Assembly (NCBI GenBank): GCA_036250225.1
Contig: JAPZLL010000039.1
Coordinates: 248,001-312,000, forward strand
From: Cercophora sp. LCS_1
Lineage: Eukaryota > Ascomycota > Sordariomycetes > Sordariales > Lasiosphaeriaceae
Direction: 5' to 3'
Length of the DNA stretch: 64,000 nucleotides
The notes beneath the pieces were generated by a model, which searched no databases, was not told the DNA's origin, and saw only the letters and a list, made by a program, of their open reading frames with translations. The translations under genes and the position numbers were made by a program. Shown here piece by piece: positions 45,838 through 55,896 of this stretch (positions are counted from its first letter, which is position 1; each line of letters begins with the position of its first letter).

Positions 45838-46641
45838 ATGGGTGGCCCTGCTCAGACGCGCGCCTACGAACAAGCATTGGCGAAAGCACAATCGACGTTC
45901 CATTACCAGCGGACCTATCAATATGGAATGGCCATGTATCAGGGTACTTGGCCCCGGCACATCGACCTAAACCGCGTGTTTAGCGAGCTCAGACGAACCT
46001 CGGGGTGGACACACGTGAACCGGAGAGGCCACCATACTGTGTGGAAAGGCATCGTATCGAAGAGGGCACTCGAAAGCGATGATTTTCTGCTCTGGTCGGC
46101 CTAGACTAAGTCACTGATGGCGAGGGACAGCTATTGGAGGCAGATTCGGCGACTGTTTCCAGCATTCCTTAATCCGGCTTTTCTCGCGGCGTTTTGCATC
46201 GTGGCCTTCGGATCAAAAAGACCAAAGGAGACGGTTATCAACAACATGTTGGCCAACCACGATCTGCTGTGGATTCTCGACCAGGATCCAGAAGAGAACT
46301 ACCCGGACTTCTAGCTGGGAGCGGCATTCTGGGATCCGCAGTGGGTGAACGTGACGTTTGGGCTCCATGACCCAGATCTTGTTCAGTTCGACAGCATTCG
46401 CCTCGATGTCGATCGAGCCATGAGGCTCACAGGCCCTCCGAATACGCTAGCGGGCCCTCAACAAGCACCGCCCTCCCCTGCCCCGGTCAATGAGGCTATT
46501 CCCGGAAATCCCGTATCGAACGGCTTGGGATCACCATCCCCCCCTAAGGTGAAAAACAAATGCAACAAGATTAAGGAGACACGAAGACACAGATGTAAGG
46601 AAATGATAGCGGCAGGGACGTTTCTCGCGCGTCAGGCCCGC
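45838..46641 (+). pseudogene. Hypothetical gene broken by two in-frame TAG stops
   Basis: From the ATG at 45838 one reading frame stays open for about 270 codons apart from TAG at 46102-46104 and TAG at 46312-46314. Segments are WPRHIDLNRVFSELRRTSGW, then RQIRRLFPAFLNPAFLAA, then WDPQWVNVTFGLHDPDLVQF. The tone is the same across the stops, suggesting one former protein, with a Lys/Arg-rich end near 46590. Both stops follow C and could derive from CAG. Family not recognised. The frame runs toward the 3' end of the oppositely oriented P450 gene; the exact end is uncertain. Confidence 0.45.
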
Positions 46642-46652
46642 GCCATTGCCGG

Positions 46653-48273
46653 TCAATCCCTCGTAACAGGCTTCAACCTAGCCCTCAGCTCCCCCTTCTC
46701 GTACAAAATGAATGTCTTCTGCTCCGCCCACCTCTCAAAACCCTCGACCAGCTCCATATCAAACCCCCAAATTAACCTCGCCAAGATCATCCTCGCTTCC
46801 ATCAGCGCCAAGTTTCTCCCAATGCAATTCCTCGTTCCCATCCCAAACGGTTGAAAGGTCTCGGTCTGATCTCCTTCGTATTTGCTCCCAGCGGCGCCCC
46901 CCAACCACCTCTCCGGCACAAACTTTTCCGCGTCCTGGAAGTTCCTCCGCGACCGATTTGCCGCCCACTGCGAAAGTACCACGTCGGCCCCCTCGGGCAC
47001 ATACCTCCCATCAATCATGGCGCCGCCCTTTGGCACAAGTCTGTGGATGCCCGCTGGGATCGGTGGCTGCCAGCGAAGACTTTCGTTGATGACCGCGCCG
47101 AGATACGGGAGACTGGTCACGGCAGCAAAGGTGATTTCGTCTTCGGAAAAAAAGGCGGGGCGGATTTCGGCTTGGAGGGTGGAAAGGACGCGCGGGTGGC
47201 CGAGGAGGTTGAAGCAGGCTACGGACAGGAGAGTGGCTGAGGTTTCGGAGCCGGCCATGACGAGGATTTGAGCGTCTGCGTAGAGCTCGGGGAGGGTTAG
47301 GCCTTCGGTTATGAGGTGCACTTTTGCTTCTGGCGCTGAGGACTCGTAGGCTGGGTTGACAGCGGCGAGGATGTGGGTCATGAAGTCTTGGCGGGTGGTG
47401 AGGGATTGTTTGGCGCGGCGACGGTCGACCTTGTCGCGAGTAAAGGCGGCGTGCTGGGCTAGTTCGTCGTGGACGCGCTTGGGGACCAGCATCTTGATGG
47501 CAAGGCCGACGGAGCCCATGGCGGTGATGATTTGGCCGACGAGCATCATGCGCAGGCGGGTGAGGATGAAGCGGATCCAGGGATGGAAGCGGGACTGGTC
47601 GAGGCAGTGGAACGGCTCGCCAAAGGTCAGGTCGCCGATGATGTCGAACGTGGTAAAGTGGAACCAGGCGCAGAGGTCGACGGGCGTCCCAGCATTGTCG
47701 CGCATGCGCTGCATCAGGAGGGAGGCGTACTTGGCGAAGATAGGCTCTTGCTCGCGGAGGGACCGGTCCGAAAAGGCAGGCGCCATCACGCGGCGGTGTC
47801 GGGCATGTTGGATTGGATTCTGTTGCCAGAGGAGGCTGAACGTGCCGAAAAGGTCCAGCTCATGGAGGCCGAAGACCGGGTTCAGCGGCAAGGGATCTTC
47901 GCCGTTGCGGCCAGTGCAGATGTCGGTCCAGGCGGCGGCCGAGATGTAGGATAGTTCCCATGGGGCGACGCGGACGACCGAGCCGTACTTTTCGTGGAGC
48001 TCGTGGGTTTTGATGGTGATGTTGCCACGCAATTGCTGGTAGATCATGGGCAGGTTCGATGCACCGTAGAGGAGTGGGCCCGGGAATCCGGCAAGCGGGT
48101 GAAAAAAAACGTTGTAAACAACCCAGCCAACTGATATGGCGAGGAGCTATCGCGTGTTAGTTTGGCCGGGATGGGAAGAGCTAGACAGGGATTGTTCTTA
48201 CCGACAAAGCGACAATGAGGCCAATGGCCGGCCAGGAAAGACCACGGATGGCCGTCCAGATTATTGACCCCAT
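46653..48273 (-). CDS. Cytochrome P450 monooxygenase
   Basis: Two exons: 48273-48202 and 48146-46653 (521 aa), 55-nt intron. The N-terminal membrane anchor is assembled across the intron (LSWPAIGLIVALSLLAISVGWVVY), followed by the Pro hinge FHPLAGFPGP. The I-helix oxygen motif is AGSETSAT, the K-helix ESLR, the PERF-type motif PERW, and the heme-binding loop FQPFGMGTRNCIG with Cys465 as axial ligand. Length is standard for an ER P450. It is divergent from the terpene cyclase 917 bp away and is probably the tailoring oxygenase of the same pathway; the substrate is inferred from context only. Confidence 0.92.
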
Positions 48274-49190
48274 TTTGCAAACGCGGCAGGAGCGTGAGGA
48301 CCAGGCGTAGCTGCCGGGGGATTCGGAAGGGACTTTATCAGTCGTATCTGGTTGGAAAAGCGGGCCCTCGGCAAAACCGTTCTGAGCCTCGCACAGGTCA
48401 AACGGACACCAGAAAGCGTCCCCCCACTGTCACCGAATTGTCGGTACCCAATAGACGGTGAACACGCTTCCCGGTTCGGGGCCGTATGCTCTTTTGAGCC
48501 TTCGCGACGTTTGCGTGCGGCCGTTTAAAGGAACCCCAAGCTTCAAACCGTATGTTTGTCATCAGACGCCCACTATTCCCGACGGCCGCATGCTGCGGCA
48601 TGAATGCATCTGTGCCCAATGGAATCCACGGCTTCACCTGATGCTTCCAGTTGACTGGTCCTCAACCGCTAAGCGGGAGGTGAGCGTGGGTGAAAACCGC
48701 ATTAGTGCCGGGAGACTGACTAAAAACAGACCATGATAGACGCCTTTCGGCATGATGCGGACGCCGGTAACTAGAAATTCACCGAGAGAAGTTGAGAATC
48801 ATCGTTATCAAACCCCAGATGCGGGGAGGTGAACATGTGTCGAACTGAATCAAGCTAGCGATGATGCGAAGAACCTGCAACGGCACTTGAAAGCGGGAAA
48901 GCCTAGATGCGTTGGCGAATCCGGTCCATTTTAGCACCACCGAGACACCTCGAGTTGCCGCGGGCAGAGGACGATCACATCATCACGAACATAAGACCAT
49001 CTCCGGAAGACCACCTAGGTGCCTACCTCGGCACATTTGGTCTGCCAAAGTACATCTGAACTGAGGTCCCCGCCCTCGTTTTCCCTCTTTGCCTCCCCAA
49101 GCCTTCGATTCCTCCTTCAACCGCTCTCTACCAAGGCCCCCTCCCCCCCTTACAGTCAGGTCTAAGCCGAACGTTAGTTGCTGCGCAGCC
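48274..49190. promoter_or_regulatory. Shared divergent intergenic region of P450 and terpene cyclase
   Basis: 917 bp between the two start codons with no coding frame of its own. Likely holds both promoters and would allow co-regulation. I did not identify a specific factor site. Confidence 0.5.
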
Positions 49191-50259
49191 ATGTCCACCA
49201 TTCAGCAAAGCGGCCCACAATCGCTGTCCAACAATGAGGCCCACGCCAAGTTGATTGCCGAACTCCAAGGCCAGCCCATGCACGTCCCCGACATGCTCTC
49301 CCTGTTCCCCAACTGGCCGTCTTGCGGCCGAAACAAGTTCTACAATCGTCTCAAGGTCGAGATCGACGACATCGTCCAGCGGTACGTCCCATCCGTCTGT
49401 CTCAGTTAGTCCGTCTGCGCTTTCGCTCACACCCCCACGAAATAGTGTTTATCCCGACGACGTGAGCCGGAAGAAGGCGGCCAAGAACAACTTTGCCTTC
49501 TTCACATCAATGTGCGATGCTCCCCTGCCAACACCGTTGCCAAGGCTTATGAATTTAGATGGTACCCCGACATCGACTTCGAGCACCTCTATACGGGCGG
49601 CATCTTCTCATACTGGATCTTCGCCGTCGACGATCTCATGGATGCCAACGACGAAGCTCTCGCCCTCGACTTGGCCGCAGCCACCCGCTACCGGCAGCAA
49701 ACCATCAGGTTCTGTAGGTACTGGCTCGGCCTTGACATGCTACCGGTCCAACCTTCCGAGACCAAGACGACCATCGGGTCCATCGTCTCGAGACTCTTCT
49801 CCCGGCTGCCTCCATCCCAAACCGCAAAACCCAAATCTGGACCCGAACCCGAACCGGAGGCTCCCAACCTGCCCACCGGCGTCTTCAAGGAATTCGGCCA
49901 GCGCGTTGCACGCCACCACAGCATCACCTTCCGCGAGCGCTTCGCCAAGGAGATCCAAGACTACCTCGACCACTGCGAGATTGAGCAGCGCGAGCGTCTG
50001 ACGGGCGAGACCTCGCCTGATGTCGACAGCTACCTGCGGATTCGATACTATACCTCGGCGGTGCGGCTGTATTGCTATATTACACAGTCTGTACCATCCT
50101 ATTTCTGTTTCCGACTTGATTGCTTCTCGGCGTGATTGATTGACTGACCCATTCACCGCTTCAGGATTTGCTACGGCATTGAGATCCCAACGTGGGTGCA
50201 GGATTCTCCAGAGATGAAGGTCGTGTGGGACGAGACGGATTACGTCATCATCATGTTAG

Positions 50260-50290
<31 letters not shown>

Positions 50291-50754
50291 TCCCCTTTTC
50301 GCCCCGGACGTGCACACCGAGGTTGTGGCCCGCCCTAACTCGTTTTGTCGTCGCTCTAGCGGAAACGACATCCTCTCGGCCAAGAAAGAACTGGTATGTA
50401 ATTGAGCCCCTCTTCTGTGCCCTGGCATTTTCTATTTCTAAACCTTGCGCACAGGCAGCTGGCTGCGTCCACAACGCCGTCCCCGTCATGTTCCACCAAG
50501 GCCAGCCCCTCTCCGCTGTCATCCCCCTGCTTATCAAGCGCCTCGAAGAAAGCCGAGATCGCTTCGACGACGCCGCCTTCAAGGTCCTCGAGATGTGCAA
50601 AAGTTCCGACTCGGAGATCTTGCCCGCTGTGGTCCAGTATATTGATGGCCTCAGGACGATCGCGACGGGGACGATTGAGTTTTGCAAGATTTCGCCGAGG
50701 TATGGGTTGGAGCCGTATTTTAATCCGGATGGGACAATGGACGTTGTTCTGTGA
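49191..50754 (+). CDS. Class I terpene cyclase (sesquiterpene-type synthase)
   Basis: Six exons: 49191-49381, 49446-49511, 49559-50086, 50165-50254, 50360-50393 and 50455-50754 (402 aa). The 47-nt intron 2 rescues the family motif (FFTSIWYPDIDFEHL). The Mg-binding aspartate motif is D110-D-L-M-D114 (FAVDDLMD), and the NSE triad is NDILSAKKE at 294-302, spliced from a 34-nt exon 5. These are the two catalytic signatures of class I terpene synthases, which ionise a prenyl diphosphate. A Pro/Glu-rich insertion at ~150-185 is unusual. No prenyltransferase domain is present, so it depends on cellular FPP or GPP. It is adjacent to a divergent P450 and a downstream methyltransferase. Confidence 0.9.
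50261..50287. repeat. (CT)n microsatellite inside intron 4 of the terpene cyclase
   Basis: About thirteen TC units directly after the donor; it lengthens this intron to 105 nt. Confidence 0.9.
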
Positions 50755-52309
50755 ATGGTGTATGCAATACGACGACTTATGCGGAGCACCTTGGTTAGGC
50801 GGTTTGGCACTGTCGTGTTCCTCATATTATTTCCCCCTCCCAGATCCAATATTCGGTTTCTTCTTTTACCTCTTCCCCGACCCAACAGTGAGCGACCCGT
50901 CGCCTGCATGTCCGTTTTGACGCGGGCGCTCGCCAGTCGTTTGCCAAGCGATCCTTGCAGCGGTGGAAAAAAAAAAAGTACTTGGTGTTCCCGGCACATG
51001 ATGGGTTGGCGCTCAAGAGCGTGTTCATGCGAAGCGCCCGAAAAGGTTGCCGGCGGACGAATTGCGTTGCGTTCTCAGTGTCTGGGATGGCTTTTTTTGC
51101 GCGTTCCAGGGCGTTCCAGTGCAGCGGGTAGCCCCTGTCACGGAGCTAAGGTCGTCACACCGCTCCTCTGCGGGTTGCCCCATTGGGGATTGATCTACCA
51201 GAGACCCTGGTTTGGCACGCCAATTGAGACAGATGCCGCCGAGTCCCACCATCACCGGGACTAGCGGTGCCTGTCTTGTTTACAAGTGGTCGACCAGCAA
51301 GCCCCATACCCCGTATCCGACTCGATCATCGCTGCAATAGGTCGTAGCACTTGCGCCGCCTCGAAAATGGTCGGGAGAGGGCCACGAGAGGCTTACCCCA
51401 CCAAGTGGGGCCTTTGCAGTCGGGGTATCCTCACGGTGGCGTCTCCTGGTCCCGGTGGGCTGGGAGCGAAAGACTGCCATCCTGGAGCAGAACACCACAC
51501 TCATGTTTGCACTGGCCACGCAGGACAGAGATGGCATCATGTATGTCACGGCAGCTTATCACACCTCAAAAGTCAACGCGCCCGCAGCGGCACGCTCTGC
51601 CGAGTGCGCAATCTAATCTTGGCACTAATCCTAAGCAGGCAACCCGCAGGTACCAATGGGATTGATTCTCTGGTCCATCCTCCGGCAGGCAAACTTGCCA
51701 CCAATCACACCACGCATGGCAACCTTGTTTGCTCTTGACACTTTCCAGTACACTAAGCGCGGGAACGTCCGGTCTCAAGCCCCTGGCACTGGGAATAAGT
51801 GGGTCTCTATCCATTTCGAGTCAGCCCACCCAGACTCGCGGGTTTTCACTGCGGGAACCCCAAGACATTCCATCATCTCACCCGACGTCCTGGGACAACC
51901 GCGTTCCATCCGCGTGTTCCGTGCTGCTGCGCTCGTCCTTGACTGCCGTCGTGGCCTCCGACGTACCGTCCTCTCCGAAGATGCAGCGCGACAGCGGCGA
52001 AAAGTTTGAGTTTACCTTTGAATTTTATCTCGACGGTCGTCGTCGGATTGAGTCCGACGTGAGTACCTACTTTCCCTTTGGTTTCCCTGACCTTGAGCAG
52101 CCAAGCCTGGATTTTTCTTGTCTTATCTTTGGTCGCTTTGCATGCGCAGCACTTACACGTCATGTAGCACAGTCCTGGACCCGAGTATCGAGAGCAAGTT
52201 TCCATCAACCCCCTCTCCTCCCCGATCATTGCCTCGGGGTGCTTTCTCTGACACCCGGGCAGTGAGACTCAATCCCTAACCGAGAGTATTTTCGAATACC
52301 ACAAAGAAT
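50755..52309. other. Intergenic between terpene cyclase and methyltransferase
   Basis: Apart from the very small spliced candidate at 51981-52251, no gene is apparent. A frame near 51463-51610 (QNTTLMFALATQDRDGIMYV) hints weakly at ankyrin or other debris. Confidence 0.35.
51981..52251 (+). CDS. Possible 53-aa peptide gene (two exons)
   Basis: Exon 51981-52058 (MQRDSGEKFEFTFEFYLDG), intron 52059-52167 with donor GAC|GTGAGT and acceptor ATGTAG, exon 52168-52251. The frame is maintained through the splice and the donor is strong, but no homologue is known to me and the size is near chance. It lies 58 bp upstream of the methyltransferase start, so it could simply be its leader. Confidence 0.2.
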
Positions 52310-53422
52310 ATGGCCGAACGTACCATGCCTATCGCGCCGGGTGTGAGTTTCGCCTCCCCATCCATCCCCCCTCTCACCCACCCTGGCAACCCCTCTCACA
52401 GCCCCTCCACGGCCCCTTTCCCCCCGCACCTTCTTCCTGATGGCCCAAAACCAAAACTCACACGGCCCGGCACGGCAGCCTACCACGTCCCCAACGACGT
52501 GGTAGAACACGAGCGCCAGGAGAACCAATACGAACTCGTCAAGATCCTCCTCGACGGACGTCTTCACCTCGCGCCCCTCAGCCACGAGCCCTCCCGCGCC
52601 CCCAGAAAGATCCTCGACCTCGCCACCGGCACCGGCCGGTGGGCCGTCGAGATGGCCGACGCGTTCCCGCACGCCCAAGTCATCGGCACGGACCTCTCTC
52701 CCGTGCAGCCCGAGATTGTGCCTCCCAACCTGCGCTTCGAAATCGACGACGGCAACGACGAGTGGCAGGACGGCCCGGACTGGCACGACTTTGACTACAT
52801 CCACTTCCGCTTCACCGTCGTGTCTTGGTCCGACTGGGGTCGCATGCTGCGCGTGGCGTTTGAGCGGCTGCGCCCCGGCGGCTTCGTCGAGATGCAGGAG
52901 CCGGACTGTGACGTCCACAGCGACAACAGGGAGATCCCGGCCGCGAACCCGCTGAAAATGTGGTTTGCCGATCTGCGGCGGGCGAGCGCCCTGGCGAACC
53001 GGCCCATTGACGTGGTGCCCGTTTTGAAGCACCTGTTTATCGAGGCCGGGTTTGTCGACGTGCAGGAGAAGGTGTATAAGATTCCGATAGGGGGTTGGCC
53101 GCGCAGCAGGAAGCTGAAGCAAATGGGAAGGCTGTGGCAGCAGAATTTAACCGATGGCCTGCCGGGGTTTAGTTATGCGCTGTGGGACAAGTGGTTGGAT
53201 AGGCGCAGGGAGCAGATCGATGTGAGTTCTCTCTCTCTCTCTCTCAGATTATTCAGGGGGGTTTGCTGCTGCTGGTGGGCAAAGGTGAAGGCGTGCTAAC
53301 CAGTTTTATTTCTGACAAAACAGGTCGAACTTGTGGACGTGAGAAAGGCTCTGGCGGATAAGAAATTACGCGCGTATGAGAGGTTTTACGTGGTTTGGGG
53401 CCGGAAACCAGGGGCTGTTTAG
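52310..53422 (+). CDS. SAM-dependent methyltransferase, LaeA/TAM-like
   Basis: Two exons: 52310-53221 and 53324-53422 (336 aa); the 102-nt intron starts with a CT microsatellite. Motif I LDLATGTGRWAVEM begins at ~residue 102, and the acidic end of strand 2 is VIGTDLSPVQP. FDYIHFRFTV is motif II/III-like, and LRPGGFVEMQEPD is the post-III strand typical of fungal class I methyltransferases related to LaeA and TAM. The N-terminal 50 residues are Pro-rich and probably disordered. It could be a pathway enzyme acting on the terpenoid or a regulator-type methyltransferase; sequence alone does not decide. Confidence 0.88.
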
Positions 53423-53492
53423 GCTTTTTTTTGTGTATTACGGCATCGAAAGATATAAATGCTAGAACGAGGGCAGCGGTTCCGCAAGGTAA

Positions 53493-54236
53493 TTACATGT
53501 TTTTGTTGCAGTAGGAGTAGGAGTAGGCAACGTGACACACTGAAACTGGGCTATGAACTTCCAAGCGGCGGCTGGGGTGAGTGTCTTGTCGCCGTGCACC
53601 CGTTGCGCTTGACGTAGTTACAGATCGCGCGTCCGCCCTAGGGCCGCACATCGGGGTGTCAACGCATTCTGTGCTGCCGTCCAAGATGATGATGCCGCGG
53701 AGCGCCGCGCTGGCACGCTTGCGAGAGGGGGCCTTGACGAAGGCGCCGCCGTGACCGAGCCCGATGGAAAAGATGTGTTGTTCGTTGACGCACAAGCCAG
53801 CTGACAGTTGCGCGAGCATGGTGTCGAAAAAGGCGTAGTCATCGTCGTTTCGGTTGTGCCAGGCTTTGCTGAGCGCGTCGGGCGCGACCAAGATGGCGCT
53901 GCCGTTGGCCAGCGGCTGCAGACCAAAGGAGGGAAACGAGCCAGGGGGCTGCACCAGTGTCCCCCAAACCGTCATGTCCATGTTATCGTTGGCCCAGTGC
54001 CAGCCAAACACGACCCAGCACGGACGTGTAGCGTTGCGGTTGACCGGCAGCTGCAGCGTGCACTGTCGCGTCTTGCCGCTGACCGTGGGTTTCTGGACGC
54101 CGCTGCTGCTGAGCGTCGCCGCTTTTCCCCACCCAGCCGAGGCTGGGAGTCCAGACCCAAGAGGCTGAGGCTGAGACTGAAGCCCGAAGGACTCCACATC
54201 TTGACGCCTGGGGGTTTGATATGTGCTTTGATTCAA
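53493..54236 (-). pseudogene. Feruloyl esterase/CE1-like relic lacking catalytic serine
   Basis: The frame from 54236 to 53493 has family features of fungal CE1/LpqC-type esterases: SGKTRQCTLQLP, WVVFGWHW, FGLQPLANGSAILVAPDALS and DYAFFDTMLAQLSAGLCVN. The nucleophile elbow, normally GFSYGG, reads GLGHGG, so Ser is Gly. After the elbow the sequence stops resembling the family and turns Arg/Ser-rich, suggesting a frameshift. There is no ATG or signal peptide in frame; an acceptor (GTCACAG) precedes the frame, so a 5' exon may be missing. I call it a remnant; a catalytically dead but expressed protein cannot be excluded. Confidence 0.6.
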
Positions 54237-54832
54237 CTGTGACGGAGGAAGAGGGTGGTAAATAGCTCACTCAGTTACCCGTCAGAATCACCACACTGTA
54301 GTTATGTGGTGGATTTGAACGGCAATCTGGGGGGTTCGAGCAAGTTGATTGGCACGATGGAGCGACTCGGGGCTGATTTTTACGCGCAGCTCGGTCACTC
54401 CATTGAGGGACAAGTGTAGCAGTAGAAGTCGTTAAACAACAGTAGAAAGCTTTCGTAGGAGGCAAGAAGGTGAGAAGCAAGTCTCCTAGGATGAAGTAGA
54501 GGACCGATGGAAGAAAAGATATACGAGCCCCTTCCCCCCTCACTCAAAGAACTCGATCGAGCCCCCCTTTATCCTTTCTGGCAAGTTCAAACACCAACCA
54601 CCCCCCATTTTGCTTCCACTTAACTCCCTCCCCATCTGATATACAAATATAACTGAATACCTCAATACGCGTACCAATTACCAGCTTAACGTCATTGAAA
54701 TCTTCATATTCACTACGACTTCTCAGCCTCTTTAAGACGATTTGCGCATTTTTAAAATGCCCTTTACGTCTTTTGAAAAGGCTTTTATACCTCGTTTAAA
54801 GCGCTTCAGGCCTTTGTTGTAAAGCGTAATTC
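54237..54832. other. Intergenic; repeat copy and AT-rich debris
   Basis: Contains the isolated repeat unit (54531-54620) and an A/T-rich stretch (54640-54830) with TTTAAA-rich words such as CGTTTAAAGCGCTT, possibly an eroded element. Confidence 0.35.
54531..54620 (+). repeat. Second locus of the 45.4-kb repeat family
   Basis: Carries CCCCTCACTCAAAGAACTCG, then ATCGAGCCCCC, then CAAGTTCAAACACCAACCAC, in the same order and spacing as the best unit at 45468-45540. Confidence 0.65.
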
Positions 54833-55294
54833 TCAAGTCCTCGGGCTAGGGTGTATTGCTCGATATGAATACTTGATATTAATGATGAAAAGTGCGAAGG
54901 CTGCTAGTGGCCCTAATCGTACAGACTTATGACCAACATTTTCGAAGGCAGTCTCTATGGTTCTCCCTATGAGTCTCATATCGAATAGCATAGAGCTGCC
55001 GTGAACAGGGAGTGGCAGATCCTGATGAGACACTTCAAGTGCGTGGTCGACAAGAGCCGCCATCCCCGCCAGCGCGTTCTTAGCCTCTTGGACATTTTCA
55101 GGATCCGCTCCGAGCCGATGTACTAGCGCAACTGGATCATAGATGTCGACTGCTTCATCTCGTCGCGTCAGTCGCAGTTTCACTGCTCCAAGTCTGATCT
55201 TTGCTAGGCCGCCAGGGGTATGGCGTAGGGCGTGGTCGAGGCGGGAGAGGGCTGTGGTAAAATTCTGGGTGACAGGGTCGATACTTGAGGCCAT
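54833..55294 (-). CDS. Hypothetical protein, 153 aa
   Basis: An intact single frame from the ATG at 55294 (MASSIDPVTQNFTTALSRLD) with an amphipathic helical character; a hydrophobic segment (LGPLAAFALFIINIKYSY) sits near the C-terminus. Not recognised. It lies in decayed surroundings next to repeats, so it may be a surviving fragment of a longer gene. Confidence 0.4.
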   Translation of the reverse strand: MASSIDPVTQNFTTALSRLDHALRHTPGGLAKIRLGAVKLRLTRRDEAVDIYDPVALVHRLGADPENVQEAKNALAGMAALVDHALEVSHQDLPLPVHGSSMLFDMRLIGRTIETAFENVGHKSVRLGPLAAFALFIINIKYSYRAIHPSPRT

Positions 55295-55896
55295 GATCTG
55301 CGACTTCTTAACTAGAGTGATTCGGTACGCTAATGAGAGAAAGCGATACGAAGATTCTTTCTGTTACTCTCAATGGAATGACGGGAACGAGGGATCGGTG
55401 GCTGTTTAGTCAACAGGTCGGCGTGGTCGGGCTCGAGATTCTGCTGCCTGATGCCCGAATTCCGCCTGTCACGGTGAGTACCCCAATCGGTGGTGCAGAT
55501 GGTTACCGCCAATCAAAGGGAGCCTAGTAGAAACCATTGGCGGCATTACGCCGGTGTCACACGGATTCCCCATCTTCGGGGGGCTCATAAGCGCTGGTAA
55601 GCCCTGAACCACACTGGAAGCGCCTACTAGCCGCCACTGCGGGGAATGGAAGACCATGGAACTACTTGGCCCCAGAATTTGTGAAGGGTAAGGACCTTCG
55701 AGACCATAGACAATTATCGCAATCAAGAATTGAGACTATTCCAGTGCCCTCAGGGCCACAGAATCGTTCCGGGCTTTCCCTCGTCACACCGTGAATCCAG
55801 CATTCGCACGGTCGAAGTGAGTGCTCCCGTTATCCGACTGCGTGCTAGCTAACATTGGTAGTTAGGGTCTAGCTCTTTTGGTTTTCCTTTTTCATC
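55295..55896. other. Intergenic, 5' of the CorA-like gene
   Basis: No gene seen. Confidence 0.4.

Noticed and set aside
51286..51738. 150-codon frame between terpene cyclase and methyltransferase
   Set aside because: Cys/His/Gly-rich by chance, no family features; another frame only faintly recalls ankyrin.
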